A DNA stretch of 64,000 bases from CAYRYU01 sp964428355 (GCA_964428355.1 CAYRYU010000014.1:34471-98470), one strand, 5' to 3'. Counted from the stretch's first letter, positions 25,101 through 33,096 are shown. The notes: generated from the letters alone by a model not told the origin. A program made the numbers and translations.

Positions 25101-26069
25101 CATCACCGCCTTGAGACAGCCCTCCAGCTCGTGGATGGCGCGTTCCGCATCGCGGAGCCCGGCGGGGATGTTCTTGGGGGCGGCTTTCGAGAGGTTGACG
25201 AAGATGTCGTTGGCCTTCAGGAGAAGGTCGATCTGGTCGGGGACGAGAGTCATTTTCCCGTGCTGGACGGCCGAAAGCACGTCCTCCATAGCATGGGCAA
25301 GGGTAACCGCCAGGTGCAGGTCGAGCATCCGGGCTGCCCCCTTGAGGGAATGCGCGGCGCGCATCATCGGCTCGGCTTTCGCCGGGGACTGGTCGGATTC
25401 AAGCTCCACAAGACCGTTTTCGAGTGTCGAAGCGTGGGCCTCCAGCTCGGCCTTGAACAGCTCGAGCATCGAAAGGTCATACTCGGGCTCCGGCTGCGGG
25501 GGCTTCGGCGTTGGGGCCGCTTGGGCAGTTCGGGGCGGTGGGTCCCTTGGGGTTTCAGGCAGCGACGCACCCGGCTGAGGTGCCCCCGGCTGAGGCGCCC
25601 CCGGCTGAGGCGCCCCCGGCTGAGGCGCGCCCCGGCTACCGACTGGGGCGCTTCCTCCCGCCAATGCCGCCTTCAGCTTTCCTTCCATCTCCCGGATCGC
25701 AGGCTCCGCCTCTTGAAGGCCGGCGGGAATCTTCCTGGGAGCGGCTTTCGAGAGGTTGACGAAGATGTCGTTGGCCTTCAGGAGAAGGTCGATCTGGTCG
25801 GGGACGAGAGTCATTTTCCCGTGCTGGACGGCCGAAAGCACGTCCTCCATAGCATGGGCAAGGGTAACCGCCAGGTGCAGGTCGAGCATCCGGGCTGCCC
25901 CCTTGAGGGAATGCGCGGCGCGCATCATCGGCTCGGCTTTCGCCGGGGACTGGTCGGATTCGAGTTCAACCAGACCGTTCTCGAGCGCGGCGGAGTGGGT
26001 TTCCAACTCGGCCTTGAAAAGCTCGAGCATCGAAGGGTCGATCGTGTCGGGCGGGTTGGTGGGACTCAA
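22149..26069 (-). CDS. Hybrid CheA histidine kinase with four Hpt domains and a C-terminal receiver (WspE-like)
   Basis: 1306 residues. Four Hpt domains, each starting (D/P)LSMLELFKAELE or a close variant and each with the phosphorylatable His in AAHSxKGAARML, lie at about 11-120, 196-300, 365-465 and 530-640 (His53, 240, 409, 574). They are joined by Pro/Ala-rich linkers, one with a five-residue APQPG repeat. Then come a dimerisation segment, the HATPase (HVLRNAVDHGLETP, GRGVGLDIFM), a CheW-like domain (LSVRPVLLVDVASEP) and a receiver (ILVVDDSLTVREV, SDIDMPRMNG). There is no CheY-binding P2. One Hpt His or several may act as phosphate stores. CheW, CheR and CheB lie in the same operon. Confidence 0.95.
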   Translation of the reverse strand: MSPTNPPDTIDPSMLELFKAELETHSAALENGLVELESDQSPAKAEPMMRAAHSLKGAARMLDLHLAVTLAHAMEDVLSAVQHGKMTLVPDQIDLLLKANDIFVNLSKAAPRKIPAGLQEAEPAIREMEGKLKAALAGGSAPVGSRGAPQPGAPQPGAPQPGAPQPGASLPETPRDPPPRTAQAAPTPKPPQPEPEYDLSMLELFKAELEAHASTLENGLVELESDQSPAKAEPMMRAAHSLKGAARMLDLHLAVTLAHAMEDVLSAVQHGKMTLVPDQIDLLLKANDIFVNLSKAAPKNIPAGLRDAERAIHELEGCLKAVMQGGVPGAPQPGAPKLATAAPSSAKPPSPPAPAIPMPPKPAQVFDLSMLELFKAELETHASALENGLVELESDQSPAKAEPMMRAAHSVKGAARMLGLDLAVTLAHAMEDLLSAVQHGKLVLDSGQIDLLLKANDLFVGLSKKAPVSIPTHLESNASAILEMEGKLKSAMQGGSTASPEKAPPAQAPVPSPAAPAPPPVPKTPQPEPEYDLSMLELFKAELETHASSLENGLVGLETDQSPSKAEPMMRAAHSVKGAARMLGLDLAVTLAHAMEDLLSAVQHGKLTLSADQVDLLLKSNDILVNLSKASPRNIPGQLREAEAPILEMQGKLRAVMDGKPIPTGIPAPAAPPPLAPAPLAPAPVAPATASPPASPTPAAQPPSPAPSAPSQAGRPKPRPGKGEAGESEFVRIQAEKLSHLIGLAGECLIQAKSAKEFGGPLQALKVELRNLGSDLDKCLDTVKAGGSMEKLLLEIASLQKCQNRVAEMLAKQTGRVDHLSTRLESISDRLYHEVITVRMRPFGEGVRGFPRMIRDLAKELGKKVDFQIFGTTTLVDSNILEKLDAPLTHVLRNAVDHGLETPDIRIAAGKPPEGKIILDAHHRSGMLEITITDDGKGVDVEFLRRKILEKGLTTPEMAASMTNDELLEFLFLPGFSTAKVVTQVSGRGVGLDIFMTMIQETGGSKTIETVFGKGTTFRFQLPLTLSVRPVLLVDVASEPFAFPLFRIERLLEVPAAEIRVVEDKQFVTFREEQIGLISARQLFGLPQPETPPEKLRIIVAGDGVRKYGIAVDRFIAERDLVVNPLDPRFGKIANITTTGILEDGSPVLVIDVGDLLVSIAKLLDTQKLAKVLGRAREVEGKKKRILVVDDSLTVREVERRLLDNRGYDVTVAVDGVDGWNTVRTAGPFDLVVSDIDMPRMNGIEFVTLVKKDPKLREIPVIIVSYKDREEDRVKGMNAGANYYLTKSSFKDQTFMNAVRDLIGDP
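25180..25400 (-). repeat. 221-bp segment identical to 25741-25961, second Hpt of CheA
   Basis: Read base by base, this stretch matches 25741-25961 without a difference over 221 bp, offset 561 bp (187 codons). It covers the core of Hpt domain 2. The third and fourth Hpt domains are diverged at the DNA level. Confidence 0.9.
25571..25628 (-). repeat. 15-bp tandem repeat encoding APQPG linkers
   Basis: About four copies of a 15-bp unit (ggctgaggcgcccccc-like, reading GAPQP on the minus strand) lie in the linker between the first and second Hpt domains of CheA. This is a typical slipped-strand linker repeat. Confidence 0.75.
25741..25961 (-). repeat. 221-bp segment identical to 25180-25400, first Hpt of CheA
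   Basis: The partner copy of the repeat at 25180-25400, covering the core of Hpt domain 1. Identity of synonymous positions shows a recent duplication or gene conversion. Confidence 0.9.
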
Positions 26070-26734
26070 GAGACCAGGCTCCTTTGCAGGGCCTGGAAGA
26101 ACTTTTCCTCCTCCAGGAGCCCGACGTTCTTGCCTTGGATATAGAAAAGGGACGAGGTGAAGGTCGTATGGCTTTTCGCCAGCGTTGCGGGAACCTCGAC
26201 CAATTCTGAACTCGCGATCTTGAAGATTCCAAGCACTTCATCGACCGGGAAAACGAAAGCCCCGTCCTTTTCGATGACGGCGAAACGGGGCCTTTTTGGC
26301 GGAGGGTCGTTTTCCCTTCCTTCTTCATCTATCCCGATGATCGAGTGGACAGCCACGCAGGGGGTGAGCTTTCCCTCGATGTTTACGAGTCCAAGAAGGT
26401 TTTTGCCGGTCCGGGAGGGGAGGGAGCGGATCATTCTCAGTTCCGCGATCCCCTTGAAAAAGACGGTCTTGAGGGCAAGCAGCTCTTCGCGGAGGCGGAA
26501 GATGATCACTGAAACGAGATCCTCGGCTTCGGGTGGTTTCTGCCTGGCGAGTTCTTCCGACCATTCCTCGAGAAATCCCCCGGGGATCTCCCGGTCGAGG
26601 AGGCTGCGGCCTGCCGCAACGAATTCCGGGCAGTTCCGGCAATGGGAGAAGATCGCAAGTTTTTCGCAAGTCGGAGAACCGGGAAGCCGGATCGTCTTCC
26701 AGCACTTGCCCTTTTCCGTGGAAAAATCAGCCAT
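26066..26734 (-). CDS. CheW-type coupling protein with N-terminal cysteine cluster (WspD-like)
   Basis: 222 residues. Residues 1-70 hold four cysteines (11, 23, 32, 35) in CWKTIRL ... CEKLAIFSHCRNCPEF, followed by AAGRSLLDRE; I recall this HCRNCP segment from WspD-type CheW proteins. Residues 75-222 are a CheW domain (ISVIIFRLREELLAL, LLGLVNIEGKLTPCVAV, FPVDEVLGI). It links receptors to the kinase. It lies directly after the CheR-TPR gene and overlaps the cheA start by ATGA, which is the place of WspD in Wsp operons. A metal role for the cysteines is possible. Confidence 0.9.
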   Translation of the reverse strand: MADFSTEKGKCWKTIRLPGSPTCEKLAIFSHCRNCPEFVAAGRSLLDREIPGGFLEEWSEELARQKPPEAEDLVSVIIFRLREELLALKTVFFKGIAELRMIRSLPSRTGKNLLGLVNIEGKLTPCVAVHSIIGIDEEGRENDPPPKRPRFAVIEKDGAFVFPVDEVLGIFKIASSELVEVPATLAKSHTTFTSSLFYIQGKNVGLLEEEKFFQALQRSLVS

Positions 26735-26751
26735 TCACGCCTCTTTTCAGC

Positions 26752-28197
26752 TCAATCCTTGTTTTCCGAGGTCGCCGCCCGCCTCGCCCTTGCCCTGAAA
26801 ACCTCGGCCTTCGCCGTGTCTCCCTTCTTTTCGTAGATGAGGCTGAGATTCATCAACGGCTCCGAAAGACGAGGGTCCATGAACAGCGCCCGGTTGAAAT
26901 ACTCTTCGGCCCTGTCGAACTGGTCGAGGGCCTGGTGAATGAGCCCCATCAGGCTGAACAGCTCGCTGGAGGTATCCTGGTCCCGGAGGGATTTCCTGCA
27001 GATCGTAAGCGCTTCGTTCAATTCTCCCCGATCCGCCAACCGCCTGGCCAGTTCGATTGGAGAAAGCCGGGTTTCGTCGGGTTCCGAAGCCCTGGAAACA
27101 CCGCTCTTCGAGACCACCGATCTGATACCCGTGGTGGCGGATTTGGGAGCGGGCCCCCCGGATCCGGCGGATCCGTGGGATCCGTGGGATCCGGCGAAAT
27201 CTCCGGATTTGCCAGTCGCCCCTGAGGACTTGATTATGGCGGATCGCCGCAGCCTCGCCGAAAGGGCTGCCATCCGGCTGGTTGTCCTTGGCCGCCTGAA
27301 GGCTGCAGGGGGAGGCGGGGGCGGGGGGGGAAGCGAAGCGGCGGGTTGGGGGGCGGTTTTCCTGCACGCGAAGCATTTCGCGGCTTTGACTGATGTGAAC
27401 CCCGATGCCTGGAAGAAGGGAAGCTCGGCATAACCGGTGAAAAGGTAACCATCCGGGGAAAGCAGACGGGTGAGGCTCTTGATCAGCGTTTTTCGGGCAT
27501 CGGCATGGAGGTAGATCAGAAGATTCCGGCAGAAAATGATGTCGTAGGGCGCTTCTCCAAGAAGGAATGCGGGGTCGGCGAGGTTGCCGGAGTCGAACCT
27601 GACGCAATCCAGTACCGACTGCTTGACCTTGAACTTCGGAGCTCCTGTCGGATCCTTCGTCACGCCGTTCCCGGCGGGCTCGAAAAGCAACCCGTTCGGG
27701 GGGAACTCCGTTCCCCTGAAAGAGGGTTTCCCGAAAACCCCTTTTCTCGCCTCCCGGAGGAAGTTCGAGCTCAGATCGATCGCGTCGATCTGGAAATCGG
27801 TTCCCGGGATCCCGCTTTCGAGAAGGGCGATTGCGATCGAAAAAGGCTCCTCACCCGTTGCACAGGGGGCGGAAAGAATCCGCTTGCGCTTCCAGAGCTT
27901 TTCGGGCCAGGTTTTCTTCCGGGGTTCGGTGAGCCATTCCTCGCGGGCGATTTTCCCAAGAAGTTCGAAGGCTTCCCTGCCCCGGAAGAACCAGGTTTCG
28001 GGAACCAGAAGCGCTTCGACCAGGTGGAAGAAGGTCTCCCGGGAGTTTTTTATCGCCGCGAAGTAGGCCTTGTGATCGTCAAGAGAGAGTTTGGCCATCT
28101 CCACCCGGACGACTTCGGAGAGGCTCTCGATTCCGATGGATTCGGGATCGAGGCCGATCCGGTTCGCGAGAAGGGTGAAGATTTCGGGAAGGCTCAT
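26752..28197 (-). CDS. CheR methyltransferase with C-terminal TPR repeats (WspC-like)
   Basis: 481 residues from the ATG at 28197, which overlaps the stop of the preceding CheW gene by ATGA; a longer frame is open upstream. Residues 1-270 are a CheR SAM methyltransferase with SAPCATGEEPFSIAIALLE (SAM pocket), IDAIDLSSNFL and YDIIFCRNLLIYLH. Residues 290-390 are low-complexity (Pro-, Gly- and Ser-rich). Residues 395-481 form TPR repeats (ELARRLADRGELNEALTIC, LFSLMGLIHQALDQFDRAEEY). This is the CheR-TPR architecture found in WspC/FrzF-like proteins, in which the TPRs control activity or docking. It methylates glutamates of the two receptors of the operon. Confidence 0.93.
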   Translation of the reverse strand: MSLPEIFTLLANRIGLDPESIGIESLSEVVRVEMAKLSLDDHKAYFAAIKNSRETFFHLVEALLVPETWFFRGREAFELLGKIAREEWLTEPRKKTWPEKLWKRKRILSAPCATGEEPFSIAIALLESGIPGTDFQIDAIDLSSNFLREARKGVFGKPSFRGTEFPPNGLLFEPAGNGVTKDPTGAPKFKVKQSVLDCVRFDSGNLADPAFLLGEAPYDIIFCRNLLIYLHADARKTLIKSLTRLLSPDGYLFTGYAELPFFQASGFTSVKAAKCFACRKTAPQPAASLPPPPPPPPAAFRRPRTTSRMAALSARLRRSAIIKSSGATGKSGDFAGSHGSHGSAGSGGPAPKSATTGIRSVVSKSGVSRASEPDETRLSPIELARRLADRGELNEALTICRKSLRDQDTSSELFSLMGLIHQALDQFDRAEEYFNRALFMDPRLSEPLMNLSLIYEKKGDTAKAEVFRARARRAATSENKD

Positions 28198-28661
28198 CGT
28201 CCGTTTTCTTCCCCCTTGGGGAAAATCGTGGTCGCGAGGTCCCGGGGGAGCATCTTTTCGATCTCCAGAAGCTGGATCATCCCGTTCGAATCGATCATGA
28301 CGTCCCCGAGATACGGAGCTTTCTGGACGTCGAGTTTTGGGGATTGGAACTGGTCCCGGGAAGCGAAGAACGTCTCGGTGGCCTTCTCCACCAGAAGGCC
28401 TACGACCCGCTCTTGAGGGGTTTTCTCCCACAGGCGGGCGAGGACGATCCGGGTGCTCATCAGGAGCCTGGCTTTCCGGCCCACCAGTGCCTGGGAAACG
28501 TCGATCACGGGGAGGACCTCTCCCCGGAAGTTCATCAGGCCTGCCAGTCCGGGGGGGGCGTTCGGAACCGCACGCAGCGGAACCACCGGGGTTATCTCGA
28601 CGACCTTCCCGGAATCGAACGCGAAACGGTCATGTTCGATGAAAAACTGGAGGAGAAGCAT
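28194..28661 (-). CDS. CheW-type coupling protein (WspB-like)
   Basis: 155 residues, a single CheW domain (LLLQFFIEHDRFAFDSGKVVE, NAPPGLAGLMNFRGEVLPVIDV, RVVGLLVEKATETF). It couples receptors to CheA. The gene follows the second receptor gene with a 9-base spacer and overlaps the cheR start by ATGA. With the WspD-like protein the operon has the two CheW genes expected of a Wsp system. Confidence 0.92.
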   Translation of the reverse strand: MLLLQFFIEHDRFAFDSGKVVEITPVVPLRAVPNAPPGLAGLMNFRGEVLPVIDVSQALVGRKARLLMSTRIVLARLWEKTPQERVVGLLVEKATETFFASRDQFQSPKLDVQKAPYLGDVMIDSNGMIQLLEIEKMLPRDLATTIFPKGEENGR

Positions 28662-28670
28662 CCTGACTTC

Positions 28671-30770
28671 CTACTCCACCGAAAACCGCGATACTTCGGT
28701 GTGGAGGCGGTTCGCGGACTCCTTGAGGTTCTGGATCAGATCGCGGTTTTCCCGGATCGCCATGTCCTGGATCTTGGCCTGGGTGGACAGGAGGTCCATC
28801 TGTTCGCTGATCTCGCCTCCGCACTGGGATTGCGCTTTCATGCGCCGGTTGGCCTCCTCGAATTGGGGCCCCAGGTTCCGGGTGTAATCGATGAGACAGG
28901 AGAGGTTGCGTCCGGCCTTCTCGATCACGACCGAACTCGAATCGAGGTCCACCGCGAAAGAATTGACCGTCTTCTCTCCGTCGGAAATCGACTTCTGGAC
29001 CGCGCCGATGATTTCCTCGATATCGATGACGGCAACGGCCGTCTGGTCGGCCAGCTTGCGGATCTCGCTGGCGACGACGCTGAACCCCTTCCCGTGCTCT
29101 CCGGCCTTTTCGGCTTCCATTGCCGCGTTGAGGGATAGCAGGTTGATCCGGTTGGCGACCTTGGTGATCGTCGTGATGACCTGACTGACGTTGTCGGACT
29201 TGACCCGGATGACCCGGAACTTCTCGGAAATCCCCTGGTTGGCGGAGAGGATCGCCTGCATCGTCTTGTTCATCCGCTCAACGTGTTCGACGCCGAGAGC
29301 GGCCATCTCTGCCGCATCTCCCGCCATGAGCGAAAGCTCCTCCATCGAAGAAGCCAGATCGTCGGCTGTCGCCTTGATGTTCTTGCTGTGGAGGTTGACC
29401 TTCAGGGTCGATTCCATCTGCTCCGCGACCGCCTCCTCGAGGGAGTTTGTCGCCCCCGCAAGCTTCTGGAGAAAATCGGAGACGGTCTTTTCGGTTTCGA
29501 TTACCCTCGCAAGAAAACCCTTCAGGTTGTTTCCCATGATGGTGAATGCGCAGAAGAGGCGAAGAATCTCGTTGTCGGGGATGACCCCCTCCCCTCTTGC
29601 CTTCTCCTCGAGATGATTCTGTAGGTTCTCTCCCGACCCGAGGGCGTCAGCATCGGTGATGGCGAGGCCCTCCTTCGCGGCGTGCTCGGAGAGGAGACAG
29701 GCATCGCCAAGCTTTCCCCGTGCGAATGCGTCCGCAGCATTGGTAAGCATGTCGAGCGGTCTGGTGATCGACCGTGCAAGGAGGAAGACGAGGAGAAGGA
29801 AAAGGAGAATGGCGATCCCCCCCATTGTCGCAAGCATCCGGGTTTCGCCCCTGACCTGGGCCATGAACTTCTTCGCCGGGAAAACCACCCCGAGGGAACA
29901 CCCCGACGAAAGGGGAAGATACGAAAGGTAGTAATCCTCCGAATCCTGGAAATTCTCGACGAGGGTGAACCCTCGTCCGCCCTCGGTCATGTCCTTCGCG
30001 ACCGTCTGAAGATGAGAGTTGGCGATCTTCCGGGCATTCTCGAAGATGGTCTCGTCGGTTATCGCTTCCGTGTTTGGATTGTAAAGGTAATGACCCAACG
30101 GGGATATGAGGAAGAGGAACCCTTCCTTCGCGAAAGAGATCTTTCGGATGTGTTCCCGGAGGCCTTCCAGGGCGAAATCCATGGCGATCACCCCGATGAC
30201 GCGCTTTCCTGTGTCGACCTGGGCGAAAATCGGTGCGTGGAACGTGAACCGGAACTTCGTTCCACGTTGCCCTTCCCCGGGGAATTCCTTCCAGCATGGG
30301 TTTTCCCATTCCTGCGGGTTTCGGTATCGGTCGCCGGGAGTAATCGCAACAGGTTCTGGCGGAGGCCCGCTGGCCCCTCCGAAACCCTTGGTCCATTTCA
30401 GGCTTGTCCTTTGTGGCCCCGTCTCCCCGAGGGGGAAGAAGATGATCGAAATCGCAGAGAGGTTGCGGCTTCCCCTGAAGAATTCCCCCACGACCCTTCG
30501 AAGGGACGGGAGATCCGGTTTCAGGGTCTGGACCAGCAATGCGAGGTCCCGCCCCATGCGGTGGAAGTTGTTGAAACTTCGTTCCAAAGGCCCTGCTGCG
30601 GTCAGACACATTATCTGGGCCTTGTCCTCCAGGCTTCCGAGCTGGATCTGCTCGTGGTCGTTGCTGAACCGGAAGAACAGCGTTCCTCCGATGAACAGCG
30701 CTCCGATGAGAAACAGCAGCGAAAGCCGGACCGCAATACTCTTTCGTTTCAGCCAGAGAAGATCGAACAT
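28671..30770 (-). CDS. Methyl-accepting chemotaxis protein with periplasmic sensor (WspA-type hairpin), second
   Basis: 699 residues. One membrane helix near residues 13-32 (VRLSLLFLIGALFIGGTLFF) and one near 310-335 (MGGIAILLFLLLVFLLARSI) enclose a periplasmic PDC/Cache-type sensor (about 35-305), followed by a HAMP-like region and a coiled-coil signalling domain. The hairpin tip reads INLLSLNAAMEAEKAGEHG, then SEIRKLADQTAVAVIDIE, which fits WspA-type receptors. It lies 4 bases after the first receptor, so the two are co-expressed; whether they sense different signals is unknown. Confidence 0.93.
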   Translation of the reverse strand: MFDLLWLKRKSIAVRLSLLFLIGALFIGGTLFFRFSNDHEQIQLGSLEDKAQIMCLTAAGPLERSFNNFHRMGRDLALLVQTLKPDLPSLRRVVGEFFRGSRNLSAISIIFFPLGETGPQRTSLKWTKGFGGASGPPPEPVAITPGDRYRNPQEWENPCWKEFPGEGQRGTKFRFTFHAPIFAQVDTGKRVIGVIAMDFALEGLREHIRKISFAKEGFLFLISPLGHYLYNPNTEAITDETIFENARKIANSHLQTVAKDMTEGGRGFTLVENFQDSEDYYLSYLPLSSGCSLGVVFPAKKFMAQVRGETRMLATMGGIAILLFLLLVFLLARSITRPLDMLTNAADAFARGKLGDACLLSEHAAKEGLAITDADALGSGENLQNHLEEKARGEGVIPDNEILRLFCAFTIMGNNLKGFLARVIETEKTVSDFLQKLAGATNSLEEAVAEQMESTLKVNLHSKNIKATADDLASSMEELSLMAGDAAEMAALGVEHVERMNKTMQAILSANQGISEKFRVIRVKSDNVSQVITTITKVANRINLLSLNAAMEAEKAGEHGKGFSVVASEIRKLADQTAVAVIDIEEIIGAVQKSISDGEKTVNSFAVDLDSSSVVIEKAGRNLSCLIDYTRNLGPQFEEANRRMKAQSQCGGEISEQMDLLSTQAKIQDMAIRENRDLIQNLKESANRLHTEVSRFSVE

Positions 30771-30774
30771 GGGC

Positions 30775-32982
30775 CTACTCGAGCCTGAACCTTGAGACTT
30801 CGGTCTTCATCTCCGTAACGACCGTTCTCAGGTGTTCGGTGGCCTGCTTGAAATCCGAGAGGGCATCCTTGTTCTGCTCAGCCGCTATGGCGAGCTGGTT
30901 CATGGCTTCGACGATCTGCTGTGCGCTGAGGGACTGGGCTTCGACCGACTTCTCGACCGCGTTGAACTGGGGGCTCAGGCTGCGGACCTGCTCGATGGTT
31001 CCCCCGAGTTCCTGGCCGATGATCCCGACCTCCTTAACCTCGTTCCGGACGCCCTCGGCGAATTTGTCCATCTCCATGACGCCCGCGGCAACCGAATCCT
31101 GCATCTCGTGGACCATCGTCTCGATGTCCTGCGTGGCCCACGCAGTCTGATCCGCGAGACGGCTGATCTCGCGCGAAACGACGGAAAATCCCCTTCCGAA
31201 CTCTCCAGCTTTTTCCGCTTCGATTCCGGCGTTGAGCGAAAGAAGATTCGTCTGGTCGGAAATCTTGTTGATCGTGGTGACCACTCCCGAGATCTTCGCG
31301 GTCTTGTCGTTGATGATCGCGAGTTTGGACGAAATAGATTCGGTGGCCTTCATCAGCTGGCGGAGGGAGTTTTCCATCCGTCCGAGGGCGGACCTTCCCG
31401 TTTCCGTTTTCGCTGCGGTGTCGGCTACGGCCTTTCCGACCTTGGAGATGCTTCCTGAAAGCGCTTCCGCCGCCGTCAGGATCTCCTTGCTGGAGGTGGT
31501 GACCTCCTTGGTCGAAGCGGCCTGCTCGGTGACAGTCGCTTCCAGCTGTCTTGCGGTGGAAGCGATCTCGGTGGACGATGTGGTGACCTGAATCCCGGAT
31601 TTCTGGACCTGGCCGATCAGGGAATCGAGATTGGCGGCCATCTTCCGGAATGTCAGGAACAGGTGGCCGATCTCGTCCTCTTTTTGTGCCTGGGATCCGG
31701 CGGCCTGGAACGTGACCGTGCTCAGGTCCTTTTTCGCTTCGACAAGGTTGCCTTCCGAAATCTTTTCGGCAAGCGTGACGATGCATTTCAACGGGTTGGT
31801 CATCCTCGTTCCCATGTATGAGGCCATGGCAACTGCGGCCAGGAGGACCGCAAGCCCTGCCACGAGGATTATTCCGAACTGGCGGTTGATTATGGAGTCG
31901 ATCTGCTGCCTTACGGGGACGAAATCATCCTCGTACATTCCTGAAATGATCACCCACTCCCAGGGTTTGAAATACTTCGAGACCCCGATCTTCTTCCTCG
32001 ATTCGTTCTCGTCGGGGTTCTTCCAGGAATACCGGAAATGGTTTTCCTTGCCCTCGGATTCCATGGCATTTCCGATCAGGGATCGGATGAAAAAAGTCCC
32101 TTGATCGTCCTTGTAATCCCAGAAGTTCATTCCGTCGACAGCCCCGCTCCGGGAGACCAGGTAGATCCCCCTCTTTTCACCTTTGGCCCCTACGACGGAG
32201 ACATAACCGCTTCGCCCCACCTGGATGTTCATGAACGCCTTCCGCAAATCTCCCATCGACTCGAGTTTCTGGGCGAAAAAAAGCATCCCGACGATCCGGT
32301 TGGACTGGTCGCGGATGGGCTTGCCGCGGGCGAGGAGGGTTTCCTTTACCACGTACATCAGACCCTGGTAGGTATCCCCTTTCAGGACCGTGGAAATAAT
32401 CGGATGGGGTGTCCCATCGGCCTGCTTGGCCCTGACAATCGTTCCGATTCCGCGCCTTCCATCGACGGTGGCGATGTTGGAAACCACACGGATCATGTCC
32501 CCCTCATCGTTCATCTTCTGGAAGATCGTGCAGCCTCCACCGTGGACCTTCGTCACGTCATCGACGATCTCCGAATACACCTGGAAATCGAAATTCCGGC
32601 CCAGCCATTTCCCTCCCATCAAAAGCTTCGGAAGTTCCGTGACCGTGACCTCCTTGGTCGTCTGGTTGACCCCTTCCCATTTGATCGCATCGGTGGTATC
32701 CGTGCTGATCTCGATGCCGCCTCTCTCCTTCATCAGCGAGATGCCGTATGAGAGCGCTTTTTCCGCCCGGTCTTCGAACAGGCTGTTGAGGGTTTCGCAC
32801 AGGATGTAGGCATCGCGGGTAACCTGTTCCACGTTCCCCATGGCGAATTCCTCGAGCTCCTTTTTAGTCTGCTCCGTAAGATGGGTTCGCATCCGGCCCG
32901 TGAAATAGATCATGACAACGACCGGAAGCAACGCGGCGAAGACCGCGAGGGCGATGATTTTTCCTTTGAGAGAGTATTTCAA
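30775..32982 (-). CDS. Methyl-accepting chemotaxis protein (WspA-type hairpin), first gene of the Wsp-like operon
   Basis: 735 residues from a TTG at 32982 with a strong AGGAGG 8 bases upstream. A membrane helix (about 11-31) and a second one (about 370-395) flank a large periplasmic Cache-type sensor (WEGVNQTTKEVTVTELPKL, YFKPWEWVIISGMYEDDF). HAMP and signalling domains follow, with the tip TNLLSLNAGIEAEKAGEFG and SREISRLADQTAWATQDIE. It ends with a SRFRLE tail. It is the first gene after the promoter at 33097-33125 and about 100 bases of 5' leader. Confidence 0.94.
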   Translation of the reverse strand: MKYSLKGKIIALAVFAALLPVVVMIYFTGRMRTHLTEQTKKELEEFAMGNVEQVTRDAYILCETLNSLFEDRAEKALSYGISLMKERGGIEISTDTTDAIKWEGVNQTTKEVTVTELPKLLMGGKWLGRNFDFQVYSEIVDDVTKVHGGGCTIFQKMNDEGDMIRVVSNIATVDGRRGIGTIVRAKQADGTPHPIISTVLKGDTYQGLMYVVKETLLARGKPIRDQSNRIVGMLFFAQKLESMGDLRKAFMNIQVGRSGYVSVVGAKGEKRGIYLVSRSGAVDGMNFWDYKDDQGTFFIRSLIGNAMESEGKENHFRYSWKNPDENESRKKIGVSKYFKPWEWVIISGMYEDDFVPVRQQIDSIINRQFGIILVAGLAVLLAAVAMASYMGTRMTNPLKCIVTLAEKISEGNLVEAKKDLSTVTFQAAGSQAQKEDEIGHLFLTFRKMAANLDSLIGQVQKSGIQVTTSSTEIASTARQLEATVTEQAASTKEVTTSSKEILTAAEALSGSISKVGKAVADTAAKTETGRSALGRMENSLRQLMKATESISSKLAIINDKTAKISGVVTTINKISDQTNLLSLNAGIEAEKAGEFGRGFSVVSREISRLADQTAWATQDIETMVHEMQDSVAAGVMEMDKFAEGVRNEVKEVGIIGQELGGTIEQVRSLSPQFNAVEKSVEAQSLSAQQIVEAMNQLAIAAEQNKDALSDFKQATEHLRTVVTEMKTEVSRFRLE

Positions 32983-33030
32983 GATTTCCTCCTGCGGTTC
33001 GGGCGGAAATTCGCCTGTTGATCATCGGGG

Positions 33031-33054
33031 CGGGTCTTCATTGAATCAGACCCG
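33031..33054 (-). other. Leader hairpin of the Wsp-like operon
   Basis: CGGGTCT (33031-33037) and AGACCCG (33048-33054) form a perfect 7-bp stem with a 10-base loop, about 50 bases before the TTG start. Confidence 0.6.
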
Positions 33055-33065
33055 GGAAGCGGCAC

Positions 33066-33091
33066 CACCCGGGAACCGTAATTCCCGGGTG
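33066..33091 (-). promoter_or_regulatory. Perfect 10-bp hairpin/operator at the transcription start
   Basis: CACCCGGGAA (33066-33075) and TTCCCGGGTG (33082-33091) form a perfect inverted repeat around a 6-base loop. It lies directly downstream of the -10 box, so the transcript should begin in it. It may be a 5' mRNA-stabilising hairpin or an operator. Confidence 0.65.
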
Positions 33092-33096
33092 AGGCA

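Noticed and set aside
22113..26144. Long plus-strand frames of 628 and 570 codons.
   Set aside because: Antisense of the CheA gene; repeated segments simply mirror the Hpt repeats.
28197..28431. Longer start for the CheR-TPR protein.
   Set aside because: The upstream part lies inside the previous CheW gene in another frame; the ATG at 28197 gives the conserved CheR start with ATGA coupling.
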